A model generated the notes under the pieces. The model was not told where the DNA came from. It did no database searches and saw only the letters and a program-made list of their open reading frames with translations. The position numbers and the translations under genes are program-made. Of a stretch of 30,754 nucleotides of DNA, positions 19,291 through 30,754 are shown piece after piece. Position 1 is the stretch's first letter. Each line of letters opens with the position of its first letter. The stretch comes from Oehlia diaphana (lineage: Eukaryota > Glomeromycota > Glomeromycetes > Glomerales > Glomeraceae), in contig QZLH01000770.1 of NCBI GenBank assembly GCA_003833135.1, forward strand, positions 7,263 through 38,016. The letters run 5' to 3'.

Positions 19291-20523
19291 TTAATCATCA
19301 CTAAGTAACCAAGATTTTTTCTTCATATCTTTTTTCTCTTTCTTTTTTTGTTTAAACATTTCAATATCTTTTTTATTCAACTTCTTTGGACTTTTTATCG
19401 AATCCCCTAATGAAGCGTCAGATGAAAGTCTTTTATTAGAAGAGGAAGAACCCCTGGATTCAGCAAATTGATCATAATCGAAAAAATAGGACATTTGTCT
19501 AATAGCTTTTGAGTCGGCAGAAAATTTTTCAGGATTCAAAGTAGGATCACGTTGAAACTTTCCAGTTCTTGCGTTGAATCTTGCAGTAACTTTATATTCA
19601 CCATCATTTCCACCATGTTCTGCTAGAAATGAATGATAATCTGAATCATTGGCTGTCGTTTGATTTTGATCATAATAAGGATCTAAATCAGTTGAAGAAG
19701 AAACTAGTGAAGTTTGTTCAACTTTATCATCTTTTTCATCATCTTCATCATCTTCATCTTTTTCGTCTTTTTCATGATGTTCGATTTGATCTTGTTGATC
19801 ATTATATTCATTATATTGAGAATTGAAAGTAGATGATGTTTTTTTTGTTTTTGATGAATTTCCATCAAGTTTAGTTTTAACTTCCTTATCAATCCTATCA
19901 AGAATAGATTCTAAAGGATTTGTAGAAGGTTCCGTAGTCGTCACAGCAGTAGTTGTCATATCTGAGGAAGCAGCTAAAGCAGAATGATCATATCCATAAT
20001 AATAAGCTTCAGGATAATAACCGTATTGAGAATAATAATAATCATGATGTGAATAATCATGATTAATATTTTGAGCCGCTAAATTATTATTCATAGGATT
20101 CTCCCAAGTAGTTTCATTAGTTAAAGTATTCCAATAATAATATCCTTGGACATTCTCATCCCAAACCGCACTCCATACTGATAACGTTGATTGATCTTTA
20201 TTTTCTTGTGAAATTTGTTCAATTTCATTCGTATTCACATTATTGGAAATCACACTTTTTTCTACTTGTTCTTCTTGATTTGAATCATTTTTATCTGAAA
20301 CGTTATGGTTATCAACATTTTTTTGTTGAACTTCAATTACATTTTCTTTTTCCAAATTTTTTCGTTCTTCAGTGATCGTTTCCGATTCAAGAACTTTGTC
20401 CTTTTGTATATCACTTTGTACCTCTTGATCTTGAACATTCAAAGTGGGTTCGGGTTCGTTAGAATCTTTTTCTTCAACTTCTTTAGCTGAAAGGTCATAA
20501 TTAGTAAGTTGTGTAGAAGACAT
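19291..20523 (-). CDS. WW-domain protein with acidic and Tyr-rich regions, 410 aa
   Basis: A single-exon protein. Residues 1-112 are acidic and Asn/Gln/Glu-rich, with disordered character. A WW domain is at ~116-144, with both signature tryptophans (W121 in AVWDE, W140 in TTWENP) and the central aromatic YYYWN. WW domains bind proline-rich ligands. Residues 155-180 are rich in Tyr and His. An Asp/Glu/Lys stretch lies at 248-267. A conserved-looking block at 296-352 (YHSFLAEHGG, ARFNARTGKFQ, RQMSYFFDYD) recalls fungal WW proteins linked to RNA processing, and the C-terminus is lysine-rich. A nuclear or splicing role is plausible but unproven. The gene diverges from the AT-hook gene with 351 bp between starts. 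Confidence 0.82.
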   Translation of the reverse strand: MSSTQLTNYDLSAKEVEEKDSNEPEPTLNVQDQEVQSDIQKDKVLESETITEERKNLEKENVIEVQQKNVDNHNVSDKNDSNQEEQVEKSVISNNVNTNEIEQISQENKDQSTLSVWSAVWDENVQGYYYWNTLTNETTWENPMNNNLAAQNINHDYSHHDYYYSQYGYYPEAYYYGYDHSALAASSDMTTTAVTTTEPSTNPLESILDRIDKEVKTKLDGNSSKTKKTSSTFNSQYNEYNDQQDQIEHHEKDEKDEDDEDDEKDDKVEQTSLVSSSTDLDPYYDQNQTTANDSDYHSFLAEHGGNDGEYKVTARFNARTGKFQRDPTLNPEKFSADSKAIRQMSYFFDYDQFAESRGSSSSNKRLSSDASLGDSIKSPKKLNKKDIEMFKQKKKEKKDMKKKSWLLSDD

Positions 20524-20874
20524 TTCTACTTTAAAAAATTGGCTTACTTGCGAAGTAAAAAAAAAAAAAGATACGAAATAAGATCCACACGTTTATCACG
20601 AGTAGTTAACGAGATTTATGTAAGATTTAATTTTGTGTTAATTTTTTTTCGGGATATTTATAATAGTATTTTATAATGATGTTAGTTGAAATTCTACTAA
20701 AAGATCAACCTAGCGTGACACATTAAGCTTAATTTGGAAGAAAATAACCTGCATGAGTGCAATCATCTCCGATATCAGATTGTCTTCTCACTCGATAAGT
20801 AAACAAACCAGAAACCGGAGCTAAACGAAAAACTTTATAATTATCCTTTTTTTTTCACACAAATACGCACCAAT
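20524..20874. promoter_or_regulatory. Divergent promoter region (WW gene / AT-hook gene)
   Basis: 351 bp between the two start codons. It holds A-runs just upstream of the WW gene start and a T-tract before the AT-hook gene start. No specific site is recognised. Confidence 0.4.
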
Positions 20875-21159
20875 ATGACAACCAATACAATAACGAATGT
20901 GGAAACGTTATCAGCAAAACAAAATAATAATACATCAAAGTTAAACAACAACTCAACGTCGAACACAAGTTTAAATTTTTCAAAAATTATAGCTCAAGGT
21001 AAATTTAGCTTTTTATTTACTATCATATTTGGCTGTGTTGAAAGTGGCTTCATCTCCTTTCCTAACCCGTACAATTTTTAATAAAAAAAAACCAGAAACC
21101 AAAAAAGATCTTAAAAGAAAAGCAGCGATTCAAGCAACAGCTGGTATTTTTATAATAAA

Positions 21160-21190
<31 letters not shown>

Positions 21191-22020
21191 TTGTAATAAT
21201 AATATTGACCTCCTGACTTTCATTTTTTTCCTGAACCTTTTTGGTTTGTACTCCTTTTGGTTAAATAATAATTTTAAGACTGGTAAGCTTTTTCTTTTTT
21301 TAAAAAAAAATTATATGTATCTATCACACATATATACATATATATATTCATTTATAATAATAATACAAATAAAAAAAAAAAAAAAATTTTTTAATAATCC
21401 TAACAAATCGGTGCAATTGAAAAAAATTTTTTTTTTTTTTTTTGTTAAAATTTTTGTGGATATTCATTATTAGGAACAGTTTATTAATATGGGCAAGAAA
21501 ACAACGTGGACCATATTATGATCCAACGACACGCATGTATCATGTTAGTCATAATTCGAAAAGATATTTTGCAGGATATACCGAACAGGATGCCGAAGCG
21601 TGAGTTAATAATTATAATGATTACTCTTCCTTCTGTCGCACCAAAATTAGATAAAAAGTTTTAGCCAAATAAAAATTAAAATTAAAAAATTTTTTTGTGA
21701 TGATGTAATCACTTTATGTACATCCGCAGTGAAGACGCTGCTGCGTCAACTAGTCAAGCTACTACTAGTCAACAAAAAGTGAATAGCAATAATCAGAATA
21801 ACCAGTTTAAACCCATAGCTTCGATACATAATAGTGAAATCATTACTAAAGACATAGTACAAGTCGGAGGAGGTCACATGCCTGCTCGAGTTCCACACAA
21901 TGGACGTCGTCCCGGTCGGCCAAGGTATAAAAATAATGCAAACCATCTTCGCATTTTAATTTTTTTTAAAAAAAGTTTTAATTTTGCATTATCCAAATTA
22001 GGAAAACCGATCATTTCTAA
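20875..22020 (+). CDS. Small AT-hook protein with a proposed 4-nt microexon, 188 aa
   Basis: Assembled exons: 20875-20998, 21045-21143, 21279-21282, 21474-21599, 21730-21924, 22002-22020. Residues 1-41 are Asn/Thr/Ser-rich. The second exon is basic (NKKKPETKKDLKRKA). The fourth contains WARKQRGPYYDPTTRMYHVS and KRYFAGYTEQDAEA, which I do not recognise. The last splice creates GRRPGRPRK, an AT-hook that binds the minor groove of AT-rich DNA, followed by a stop four residues later. The frame between exons 2 and 4 closes only if a 4-nt exon ACTG, flanked by AAG and GTAAGC, is included. The first intron is short (46 bp). The outer exons are likely; the microexon is a hypothesis. Function is probably nuclear or chromatin-related. 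Confidence 0.6.
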
Positions 22021-23744
22021 AATATATTCAACAGCTCACTGACGGGTTTCAGTACTTTTTTTAATTTATAATTCTTTTTTATTTTTTTTTGCTTTTATTT
22101 TTTTTTTTTTGATGTGTCATACTACAGTATATTATTAATAGATTGGCAGCAAGCGATCGGGTGTTGCAATTGCTGTTAGCTGTTTTAAGTTTCTTTTTTT
22201 TTCATGGGTGGGGTTTCTTTTGTGTTTTGTGTTTTGTGTTTTACATTTTTGTGCATAATAATCACTATTCAATTCTATCATTCTTTTAATAGAAGTTTTA
22301 AAAAAAAATTTTCTTTTAGATTAATAGATAATGTTATGTTGTTTATAATAATATAATATTTATATATACGTACATACACACATATATATCTATCTATCTA
22401 TTTAGTATCTTTCCGCGAATTTCAAGTATTTTTAATTTGTTTCTCATCTATCTTTAAATCTAATATTTATTTTATTTTTATTAATGATTGTCAATTCATT
22501 ACATATTAAAAATAGTAAATTCAATAAAATAAAATACCATATTTACATTTGTATCACTAAATATATTTATATATCCGATATGCTATATTTTATACATTTA
22601 TTGTATATAAATATATAACGGTCATTTTAAATTTAATCGATCTCAAGAACGTGAATTTGTTTTCTTAAAATGATTCGTTATTTTAGCGGACAAAAAAAAA
22701 GGGTCATACATCGCAATTTTTTATACTTTTTTTTGAATCGACGCGAATCAAAGTTACACGAAAATCGGGATACTGATATTTATCATAAAATATCATTATA
22801 TAAATATAGTACGACTAGTACGTACTGACTACTGATGAAATATCATCAATGAACATAAAATTCAGGAGTGAGAACTTGTTAAAATCATGGAACAGTTTTT
22901 TTTTATACCTGTCACGAAAAAAAAGCAAATCTTATCAAATTTTAGGTAATATTAAAGCATTATTTGAAATAATAGAATATAAGATTATTAGATGATTTGA
23001 TCATTTGATCATATCTGTCATCAAGATTTTTTACTTTCAACAAAGAGTTAGTATACTTGGTATAAATCGAACTAAAAAAGGACAATGGGCAACAAAAAAT
23101 TTCCCGCCTTCTCTATTTTATTCATCAGTGATTCAATATTCAATTTGGGGCGGGAAAAAAAGCATATTATTTCTTTTTTTTTTTTATTTTTGTTGCACGT
23201 CCCTTAATGTAAATCTTTTTTTTTAAAGAATTTGTTGTTTACATAAATATTTGTCTTCTCACGATGAAATAATTTTTTTTTTTCACTTTCCTATTTATTT
23301 TATCTGAACAGGTTTTTTTTATGAAAATCAGGTTATTATGATAAATTTATCTCTAGAAAGTTCGTAAAAAAAAAAAAATTTCTCTTATTTTTCTCGTTTT
23401 CTTATTTAGTTTTCCTGCAGGCAAAATAAAATTATAATACTATATATAGAAACTAGTAGACAATACCCTGCAACATAACTTTCTCACCGTAAACTTGCTG
23501 CATAATTGATAAAATATATTTGTTTCAATTTACTAAATGTTAGAAACTTTATTAAATAGAACAAACTTTCTTTGCTTTTTATACCGGAAATAATTATACT
23601 TTTTTTTTAAAAAAAAACAAAAAGCTATTTATATTTATATAACTTTACCTTTCTTTTCCTTTTCCTTCTTTTCTATTCTTTTCTTTTTTTTTTAATTTAA
23701 TATCATTTTGTTATCCGAATTCTGTAAATTTTTCTAAAAATAAT
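22021..23744. other. Intergenic region between AT-hook gene and TBC gene
   Basis: 1.7 kb of A/T-rich DNA. It contains three tandem TTTTGTG units near 22217-22240, a short CTAT microsatellite (~22390-22403) and several T/A homopolymers. The last 100 bp before the TBC gene are a pyrimidine-rich CTTTTCCTT tract, probably promoter or leader. No gene or RNA is recognised. Confidence 0.55.
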
Positions 23745-25378
23745 ATGGCTCCAGTTCTTATTCTTCCTCCAGCACTTTGTTTATCACCACCATACGGAAG
23801 CGCATTACATGAAAAACCTTCAAATTTAATAAATTCAACAACAACACAACTCTCTTCTCAACAACAAAACAAAATGTTTAGACGGTCAAATACGAATCTT
23901 ACAACAATGAGATTGAATTCCGAAGAAAATATTCCATTAAGTGGTACTACTAATAAACAGACAATAACAGAAAATAAACATAAATCATCATCAAAGACTC
24001 AATCATTTTCAAGCCCTGGTAACTTACGTCAACGTTCTATTGCTTGGACTAAAAATAATATAATAACACCAGCTTTAAGTTCCGCACACTTAAGAAGAAC
24101 TTTTTCTCAACAAAATGATAAACCACCAAATACTTTTGAAGAAATTTTAAATACTACACATAGAACTGAAAGAGAAGTTAAAGCATCATTATCTAAATTA
24201 AGGCGAATGGTTCTCATTGAAGGTTTACCTGAAGAGGTATTTATTTTTGATTATTTCTATATCTTTACATTAAAAAATTGGATAAAAAATATATATTTAA
24301 ATTTATTTTAATAGAATCTACCAAAATTGGCTCCTTCAGTTCAACATTTAATAAGACCTACATCTCTTCGTTCAAAAATTTGGAAACATTTTCTCGGAGT
24401 ATATCATGTATCTGCAAATGAATATGTTCACCTTATAAAGAAGGGTAAATCTTGTGTATATGATAAAGTTCGGAATGATACTTTTAGAACATTAGCTACA
24501 GACAAAAAATTTTTAGAGCGAGTTAACGAAGAAATGTTAATTCGCGTTCTAAATACGCTCGCATGGAAAATGAAATCATTCTCGACTTGTGGAAATCAAC
24601 CAATTACCTATGTCCAAGGAATGAATGTTCTTGCGGCGCCGTTCTTATTTACGATGTCAGAAATTGATGCGTTTTTTTCTTTTGCAACATTTATTCAGAC
24701 TTGTTGTCCCTTATATGTAACTCCTACTTTACAAGGAGTTCATTGCGGGTTGAAGGTAAAATTCCTAATATATATAATTTTGAATTTAAAAATTATGTTA
24801 ATCATTTTCTTTTTTTATTTTCTGTATAGCTTTTGGATCAATGTCTCCAAATTCTTGATCCAAAATTATTTAATTACTTAAAATCCAAAAACCTTACTGC
24901 AGAAATATATGCATTATCATGTTAGTAACGTTTAATTTTTATTTTTTCATTTTCACTTTATATGTATAAACTAATATCATTCTTGTATCTCTCTAGCTGT
25001 GCTTACACTTTGTGCCTGTACACCACCTCTTGAACAAGTATTAAAATTATGGGATTTTTTATTTGCTTATGGAGTTCATTTAAATATTTTATGTGTTATT
25101 GCACAACTTATCTTAATAAGAGATCAACTTTTAGAAGCGCAAAGGTATGTTTAAATTTTTTATTTTATGTATATTTTTAATATTTATTAAATCATACTTT
25201 ATTATTTAGCCCAATGAAACTTTTGAGAACTATGCCAGAGTTAAATGCCAAATCTGTTATAAGTTTAACTGTACAGCTTGTTCAACAAATTCCTGATAAA
25301 TTATATGATTTACTTGTTAGACATCCATTTGATTCTTCTGTTGAAAATGCTCTTAAAAAAAAAAATCAATTTACATAA
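23745..25378 (+). CDS. TBC-domain GTPase-activating protein, Bub2/Cdc16 type, 446 aa
   Basis: A GAP of the spindle-position/septation pathway (Bub2 in budding yeast, Cdc16 in fission yeast), which with Bfa1/Byr4 inactivates a Tem1/Spg1 GTPase. Exons: 23745-24236, 24315-24755, 24830-24920, 24997-25144, 25210-25378, with GT-AG introns of 65-78 bp. Residues 1-130 are Ser/Thr/Asn-rich and probably disordered. LSKLRRMVLIEGLPEE precedes the TBC domain (~175-400). The catalytic arginine finger lies in RNDTFR (R222) and the glutamine finger in YVQGMN (Q265). RSKIWKHFLGVY matches the TBC start. The short C-terminal end and LIRPTSLRSKIW suit Bub2 better than larger TBC proteins. The long N-terminal extension is unusual for yeast Bub2. 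Confidence 0.88.
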
Positions 25379-26185
25379 AAAAAAGATAGACAAATTATAA
25401 AAAGGGTTCGAAATATAAAAAAAGATTAGTCTATTTAGTATTTATTTATTTATTTAAAGATTTTCAAATTTCATTGTTCACTTGACGTGATGTTTTTTAT
25501 TGTAAATTTTTTTTTTCTCTGTAGAATAAGAATACTATATAGATTTTCTTTAAAAAAAAACTAGAAATTTTTTTTTTGTACTATTATTTATTTTTTTTTC
25601 TTTTTCTTTTCTTTTGTGTATTACTAGGTTTGTATTTGTAATTTTTATTTTGTATTTCAATAAAATACAATTTCTTTCGTTAGTCAAAATGTAATAAAAC
25701 AGAAAATCGATTATAAAATTTTTTTTTTTAATTTTTGAAAAAAAATATTATGTAACCCCAAAACAAAAAAAAAGTGTATATATAAAATAATTTACAGAAA
25801 AGAAAAAAAATTCAGAAAACTGATAATCAATCGTTCGTTAAATAAAATTTACAATAAAAAAACTATTTGAATTTCCAGTGTCCCTTTCAACAAAGAATTT
25901 ACAGTCTATTTTTTTTTTTTAAAAAAAAAAAATATATATATATATATATAAAATAAAATAAAATAAAATAAAACAAAATAAAAACACTAGTTCCTTAATT
26001 TTACTAATGGTTAGGGGATTTGGATAGGATTTGATGATTCAAACCCATTCAATAATTAAGCTCAGATTCAGTTTATTGTCTGTTTTCGATGCTTTGTTGA
26101 TACTTATCTTTCACAAAATTCACTTAAAATGGTTCTTATTTGTATTTTTTTTTTCACTAAATTAAATTAAATTAAATTGGGATGA
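25379..26185. other. Convergent intergenic region
   Basis: 3' flanks of the TBC gene and the TMEM184-like gene. It contains (AT)n at 25931-25950 followed by tandem AAAAT units to ~25985, and many homopolymers. No gene is seen. Confidence 0.6.
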
Positions 26186-28506
26186 TCATAATTTCCAGAT
26201 ATCATCGTTCCAGATATTCTTTTCTAATGATTGTATTGATGTGCTAAGATAACTTGCACGATTCGAACGAAGAGGATCGTCATTTTCATTATTTTCATCT
26301 GATTCTGTCTCCTCTTTAGACACTTGGTTAATTTGTAAAGGTTGTAAGGCATTATTAGAAGTAGTTGGAATTTGAATAAATGGATCCCTCATTGATGCAG
26401 ATGAATATGGTAGCATTGTTGAAGATTTATTTGATGAAGTGGGAAGCGAAGTACCTAACCTGTCGGCATAACTCTCATATCGCTTACCGTACCCGTTAGG
26501 AACTTCTCTGACGAGATCAACACAACCTTCTCTATACGGCGGAAGATCGCTTATTTGTCGTTCTTTTCTTCCAGATTTTACGTTTAACCCATTTTCAATG
26601 TCTTCCTCTGAATTACTTTCTTCCGTATCAAAGATGCTCTGAGCTTTACTTTTACCTTTCTGTTTCCTTTTAGACATGGTACGTTTTCTCTTGGGTTTTG
26701 GTCGACTAGGATGTCCACTCATATTTGAATAAATCACCGGGAAATTATAATCTCCATATTCTCCTAATTTCCTGCTATGCTCATACATAGCCTCAATCTC
26801 ATCATCCGTATCTGGGTCAGGAAAATTTAAACTCCTTTTATCATCATCCAATAATGCCGTCCGTTGATCAGGGAGCCAATATTTTCCAGCACCACCACCT
26901 GTAAATCTTAAACCAGCCATAATCCTTGCAGTTCTACTAGGTCCAATATGTGCCATACCTTCAGCCGGTTCAAAAGTTCGATAATTAAATCGTGAACCTC
27001 GAATTGTTTCCATAGTGTCTTCAATTACATCCTTAAATCCCATACAATCTTTGAAGGCATATTTAATCGGCATACGACCTGATTGAATCTTTGGTTCGAT
27101 ATAATCTTTATAAGAAAACGCGTAATTATGAGCCAAAGCTGCAAAGAACATTTCAATTGTTATTAAAAAATCCTGAATTGATACCGAGAAACTTTCTGCA
27201 GATCCTTCATCAGCTAAAAATCACAATAATTTAAGATAAATAACGTACAATCTTAAGCATAAAATACTTCAAGAAATTTATGACCTACTATCATGAATAA
27301 TTCCTAGAGACACAAGAATTGAAAGCGCAAAGCTTTGCCAAAATGAAAAGAAGATTATAGCTTTTACACACAAGAATTTTGGCACAGGTCTTTTTTTTTA
27401 AATAAAAAAATTAATGATCGTTAATTAAAGTAAATAAAGATGTCAGAAAAACTCACCGATATGGCTTCAAGTCATCCTTGGTACAAACATAGAAAATTAT
27501 TAAACAATAAAAACATAACGAACAGCTAACATTGTATACCAGGGAAATCCAAATATAACCGTTTTTAACTTCAATATGACCTTCTCCGTAAGTGTCGGCC
27601 CACTTTAATATCATTGTGAGAACTGTTATAATCGGTTTCAAATAAACATATTGAAGGATACCACGTTTGAGAAACAGAAAAGCATAAGGATCTCCGACAT
27701 CCATATCTTTAATAAAAATATTGACAGGAAAAAGATGAGGCGTTGGGGGACGTCCATGTAATAAAATCAACAATGACCTTTCACCACCCAAGTAATTCAC
27801 AAGTAAGTTGAAAAAACAATATATTACAAATGCCTGAATAAATTAAATTAATTGAAGATTTAACTTTAATTTCATTTATTTGATTATTTAAAAGTAAACT
27901 ATCATATTTTATAACTAACCTCATACATATCTCTTATACCGTCAACGTAAACTGCTGCACTAGTTGATGCCAAGCTAATATACGATGAAATTGCGTAAAT
28001 CGGCACCCTTTAGAGGAATCGAAAATTAATTTATAATGATATATTATTTTAACAAATATAGTTGAACCTGACTTACATAATTATTATTCTCACTACATAT
28101 CTTTGTAAGGACTAGTAAATTATTATAAAAAATATGAAGTAAGTATGAAAAAACTAAATAATTGGAAGCTTCATTTTCAAAACGGGCAAACTTTGCTCAT
28201 TTCCAAAGGTTAATATATATAATTTTCCTCTTTTTCTCTTTTCTTTACCCCCTTTTTTTAGAAAGTATACATTCAACTTTTTCCCGAACTTCAAAAAGAA
28301 CGTACCGGTTTTCTGTAGTTTTTGAGATGAGACCAAACAGATAATGTTGATAGAGTTGTAGCTAAAATGGCAAAAAAAGCCGCGATAGCTCGTACCGAAT
28401 CAGGGTTACGGAAATTTTCTGAAGATCCGCCAGATCCGCCCCCTCCACCATCAAGTGAACCACTATTCTTTTGGAGCAAATTCTCCGTAATCGAAAGACC
28501 CGACAT
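26186..28506 (-). CDS. TMEM184 / OST-alpha family (DUF300) membrane protein, 609 aa
   Basis: A multi-span membrane protein of the organic solute transporter alpha/TMEM184 (LAZ1-like) family. Exons on the minus strand: 28506-28306, 28111-28077, 28007-27920, 27833-27457, 27389-27289, 27213-26186. All are GT-AG with phase preserved (introns 67-194 bp). Family blocks in order: KPSLQRYVVRIIIMVPIYAI, SAAVYVDGIRDMYEAFVIYC, NYLGGERSL, GILQYVYLKP, LCVKAIIFFSFWQS and FLITIEMFFAALAHNYAF. About seven spans occupy residues 38-300. The C-terminal ~300 residues are cytosolic and polar, with a basic KPKRKRTMSKRKQKGKSK stretch. A Gly-rich segment lies at ~20-29. I chose MSGLSI at 28506; an upstream in-frame ATG at 28656 is open but gives a sequence unlike the family. 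Confidence 0.9.
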
Positions 28507-29743
28507 TATTTTAATAAGTCCAGTCTTACACTCAAATACTCGTCCTTCTAAAAGAAAAATGTATTGATTTTCATGACGCATAACAAAGAAAAAAGTGTAG
28601 ATATTTCCTTTTGTATAATGCCACGATAAAAAATGGTTGGTTGATAGGTCGATCATTACTATATTAGGGGACGTCTAAAAGCGGGGCAGAATCACGCGTT
28701 ATCAAATGTGTCACACCTAGTTTTTTTTGAATGTCATTTTTGCCTTTTTAAACTTGTTTTTTCGCTAAATTTAATTCCGGCCAACATTAAGTAACTAGCA
28801 TAAAAATTTACCTTTTTTGAAACTTGTGTTAAACTTCTGGTAACAATTATATTTAAATACATTTAAAAAATCATATAACTTTATAAAAAAAAATAAATAA
28901 AAAAAACTTTAATAAATATAATTTTTTTTAAAAAATATACAATGTCATCGACGTCTACCACCCGTCGATAAACAAGTGTTTACCCATTATCTTTCATATC
29001 AAAATACATTATGATCCTGCTTGGTTTATGGTCATAAATTTTCTTTAACTTTGACATCTTTCATTACAAAGGTTTATATTTGTTCCTTCTCATAATTCAC
29101 GATTAATAACTTACAATAAAATAAAATAAAATAAATATAAAATTTAGGGTGAACCATATTACTTTTTACTGATAAATATAATACTTTAATTCAAGTAAAT
29201 TATTAAATGTACAATTCACTAATTTATAATTTGACAACTATTCATTATTTTCTCTGAAGTTCGCTGTCACTCCTCCTCTGATTCACTTCCTTTTTATTTG
29301 ATTTTTTAAATTCCATTTCCTTTCTTTCTATTTCATATATATTATTTTATGCGCTATTTACATGTTATCTATTTTACATGTTATCTATATTATTTTATAT
29401 GTATTCTTTATCTTTTCTTTAATCTACTATCTTTTATGTTTGTTAATCTGCTTTCTTTTTTATTTTTGTTATTAAGAAAATATCATCAAGAAAATAATCT
29501 TTTCAAAATATTCATATGAAAATAAAATCTATTTTCATGACTCATAATTGCTCCTATTGATTGTTCCTATTGTTAAATCTGATAAACCAGTAATTATATC
29601 GGGCTTATCCCTATTGTTGAATATAATAAACCAGTTTCTATCTTGAAAATGATTAACATCTAAATCAGCCCATCTGATCTTCATTATTCATTCAATAAAT
29701 ATTACATTATGCAGATCATTCCATTTCCACATGTTTCATCTTT
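28507..29743. other. Intergenic region upstream of the TMEM184-like gene
   Basis: Contains the TMEM184-like promoter, AAAAT-unit microsatellites (~29115-29135), a 16-bp tandem duplication around ACATGTTATCTATTTT (~29358-29389) and a 43-bp imperfect tandem repeat (29566-29636). No gene can be supported. Confidence 0.5.
29566..29636 (+). repeat. 43-bp imperfect tandem repeat
   Basis: CCTATTGTTAAATCTGATAA (from 29566) recurs as CCTATTGTTGAATATAATAA (from 29609). Both are followed by ACCAGT, and a partial copy of the start lies just before. Confidence 0.6.
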
Positions 29744-29869
29744 TAGGGGTTCGATCCGTAATCTGGTAAATTCAGATTGATCCGCTTATCTGAATAAAAA
29801 TTGGATATCCTTATCTGATGATTTCTGACAGATGGATCTATAAATTTATCAGATTAAGGATTGCAGATC

Positions 29870-29889
29870 ATCCGGATTATAATCCGGAT
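29870..29889. repeat. 20-bp perfect palindrome
   Basis: ATCCGGATTATAATCCGGAT equals its own complement. It sits in the presumed subterminal region of the hAT element and could be a transposase-binding site. Confidence 0.85.
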
Positions 29890-30136
29890 TGTAGTAATAT
29901 AAATTAAAAGGATCGAAAAAAAAATTTAAAAAATTTTAAAATTATATCAGTCTTTTAATCTTAGCATTAAATTTATTTTTTTTTCACAATTCATTTTTCT
30001 CATTTTGGACTATTTTTACGCTGCCTTATCCCTATTTTTATCATATTCCTTTTGCTCTCAAACCATTCCTATTTCATTCCTTTAGCCCCTTATGGGACTT
30101 TTGCTATTTTTTTTTCTGAATTTTAAAACCTTTACT

Positions 30137-30754
30137 ATGGCAGATAGTTCAGATTTTTACCCTGACGAAGATTTTAACTTTAAAATACCAGATGTTATCT
30201 TGGAACAGCAAATCGAAGCACCTGGAAGTTCAGAAATTTTGCATGAACCAGTAGTTACTAGAAAACTACCTGTCGTTTTAAAAACCCTTTCCTTTTTCAC
30301 AATATTTTCAGGAAACAAAGAAAAAGGTACTGAAATTTAAATTTTAAAATTATAAATTACAATAAATTATTATTTATTTTATTGATGTAATTGTTTTTTA
30401 TCTAGGCAAAGAAGCTGAGCTTTCTGAGATTAATAATAAATATAAGTGTAAAAAACCATCATTTACTCAGGAATATTTTGAAAAGGAGGTTAATGATAAA
30501 GGTGAAAATATTCGAATTTGCAATATTTTAGACGGAAGTGGTATAAAATGTGGCTAAGAATATAAGTGCGGAAGGAGTGGAAGCTCAACAGGCAATCTTA
30601 TCGTGCATCTTAGAGACAAACATAATATTGTATCATCTGATGATGCAGATATTTCAAAAAAGGTAAATACAGCTGGACCGTTATGTATTCATTAAATTTT
30701 TTTTTAAATACTGTCATATTGTTAATTTTTAGCCACGCAACTCCAAAATTACTG
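30137..30754 (+). pseudogene. BED-zinc-finger hAT transposase, 5' part, with in-frame stop
   Basis: Exons 30137-30326, 30406-30662 and 30733 onward (window edge), joined at GT-AG sites. The first is acidic (MADSSDFYPDEDFNFK). The second holds a BED-type zinc finger: FTQEYFEKEV, then cysteines in ICNILDGSGIKCG, then GNLIVHLRDKHNI with the two histidines. A TAA stop at 30555-30557 falls between the second cysteine and EYKCG, where related sequences have a sense codon, and the frame stays open after it. This makes it most likely a decayed transposase. An unseen small intron or a sequence error over one base is the alternative. The start at 30137 is preferred over an upstream ATG at 30092 because the latter adds only a hydrophobic run. 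Confidence 0.7.

Larger units (their letters stand above)
29744..30754 (+). mobile_element. Probable left part of a hAT transposon (continues beyond window)
   Basis: TAGGGGTTCGATCCG at 29744 resembles hAT termini (T/CAGGGG...). It is followed by clustered ATCCG/ATCTG subterminal motifs, including a perfect 20-bp palindrome at 29870-29889. About 390 bp later begins a BED-zinc-finger gene typical of hAT transposases. The right end and target duplication lie outside the window; the predicted 8-bp duplication would be TCATCTTT (29736-29743). Confidence 0.5.

Noticed and set aside
19629..19901. Frames antisense and shifted relative to the WW gene
   Set aside because: They are shadows of the Asp/Glu/Lys-rich codon run and have no motif of their own.
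23005..23226. 73-aa plus-strand frame between the AT-hook and TBC genes
   Set aside because: It ends in poly-Phe from a T-run, with no motif or splice context.
28507..28656. 50-residue N-terminal extension of the TMEM184-like protein
   Set aside because: The frame is open but does not resemble the family, whose first membrane span follows soon after MSGLSI.

Overview
The window is eukaryotic and looks like a filamentous fungus with a very AT-rich, repeat-rich genome. Genes are split by short GT-AG introns (mostly 46-194 bp), intergenic DNA is full of A/T homopolymers, and pogo/Tigger, hAT and foldback elements are abundant. Gene content and base composition fit an arbuscular mycorrhizal fungus such as Rhizophagus. 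That placement is inference from style; no database search was possible.

Layout. (1) 78-1042 (+): the 3' part of an EXS-domain phosphate exporter gene (XPR1/SYG1 type), cut by the window edge. (2) 1624-3081 (-): a convergent gene for a secreted or membrane-anchored protein with a ricin-type lectin domain, an aerolysin-like pore-forming domain, an EHKDP repeat stalk encoded by a 15-bp minisatellite, and a C-terminal membrane segment. (3) 3.1-13.7 kb: a transposon-rich, gene-poor island. It holds a 557-bp hAT-type MITE with an 8-bp target duplication, an apparently intact 2.2-kb Tigger/pogo element whose transposase gene has one intron, several foldback elements, and three copies of a hairpin repeat family whose stem bases change in compensating pairs. 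(4) 14.0-28.5 kb: a gene-dense block with a flavin-containing monooxygenase (+), a small tail-anchored protein resembling Tom6 (-), SEC61 alpha (+), a WW-domain protein (-), a small AT-hook protein (+), a Bub2/Cdc16-type TBC GAP (+) and a TMEM184/OST-alpha family membrane protein (-). (5) 28.5 kb to the end: intergenic DNA, then the probable left end of a hAT element carrying a BED-zinc-finger transposase gene with an in-frame stop.

Most multi-exon models below were assembled by hand. Fragmented reading frames were joined at GT-AG boundaries that keep the phase and restore family motifs. The genes are mainly unrelated housekeeping functions. Two neighbours stand out because they share a 305-bp divergent promoter and may both act in protein translocation (Tom6-like and Sec61 alpha). 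Of the mobile elements, only the Tigger copy appears able to encode its own transposase.
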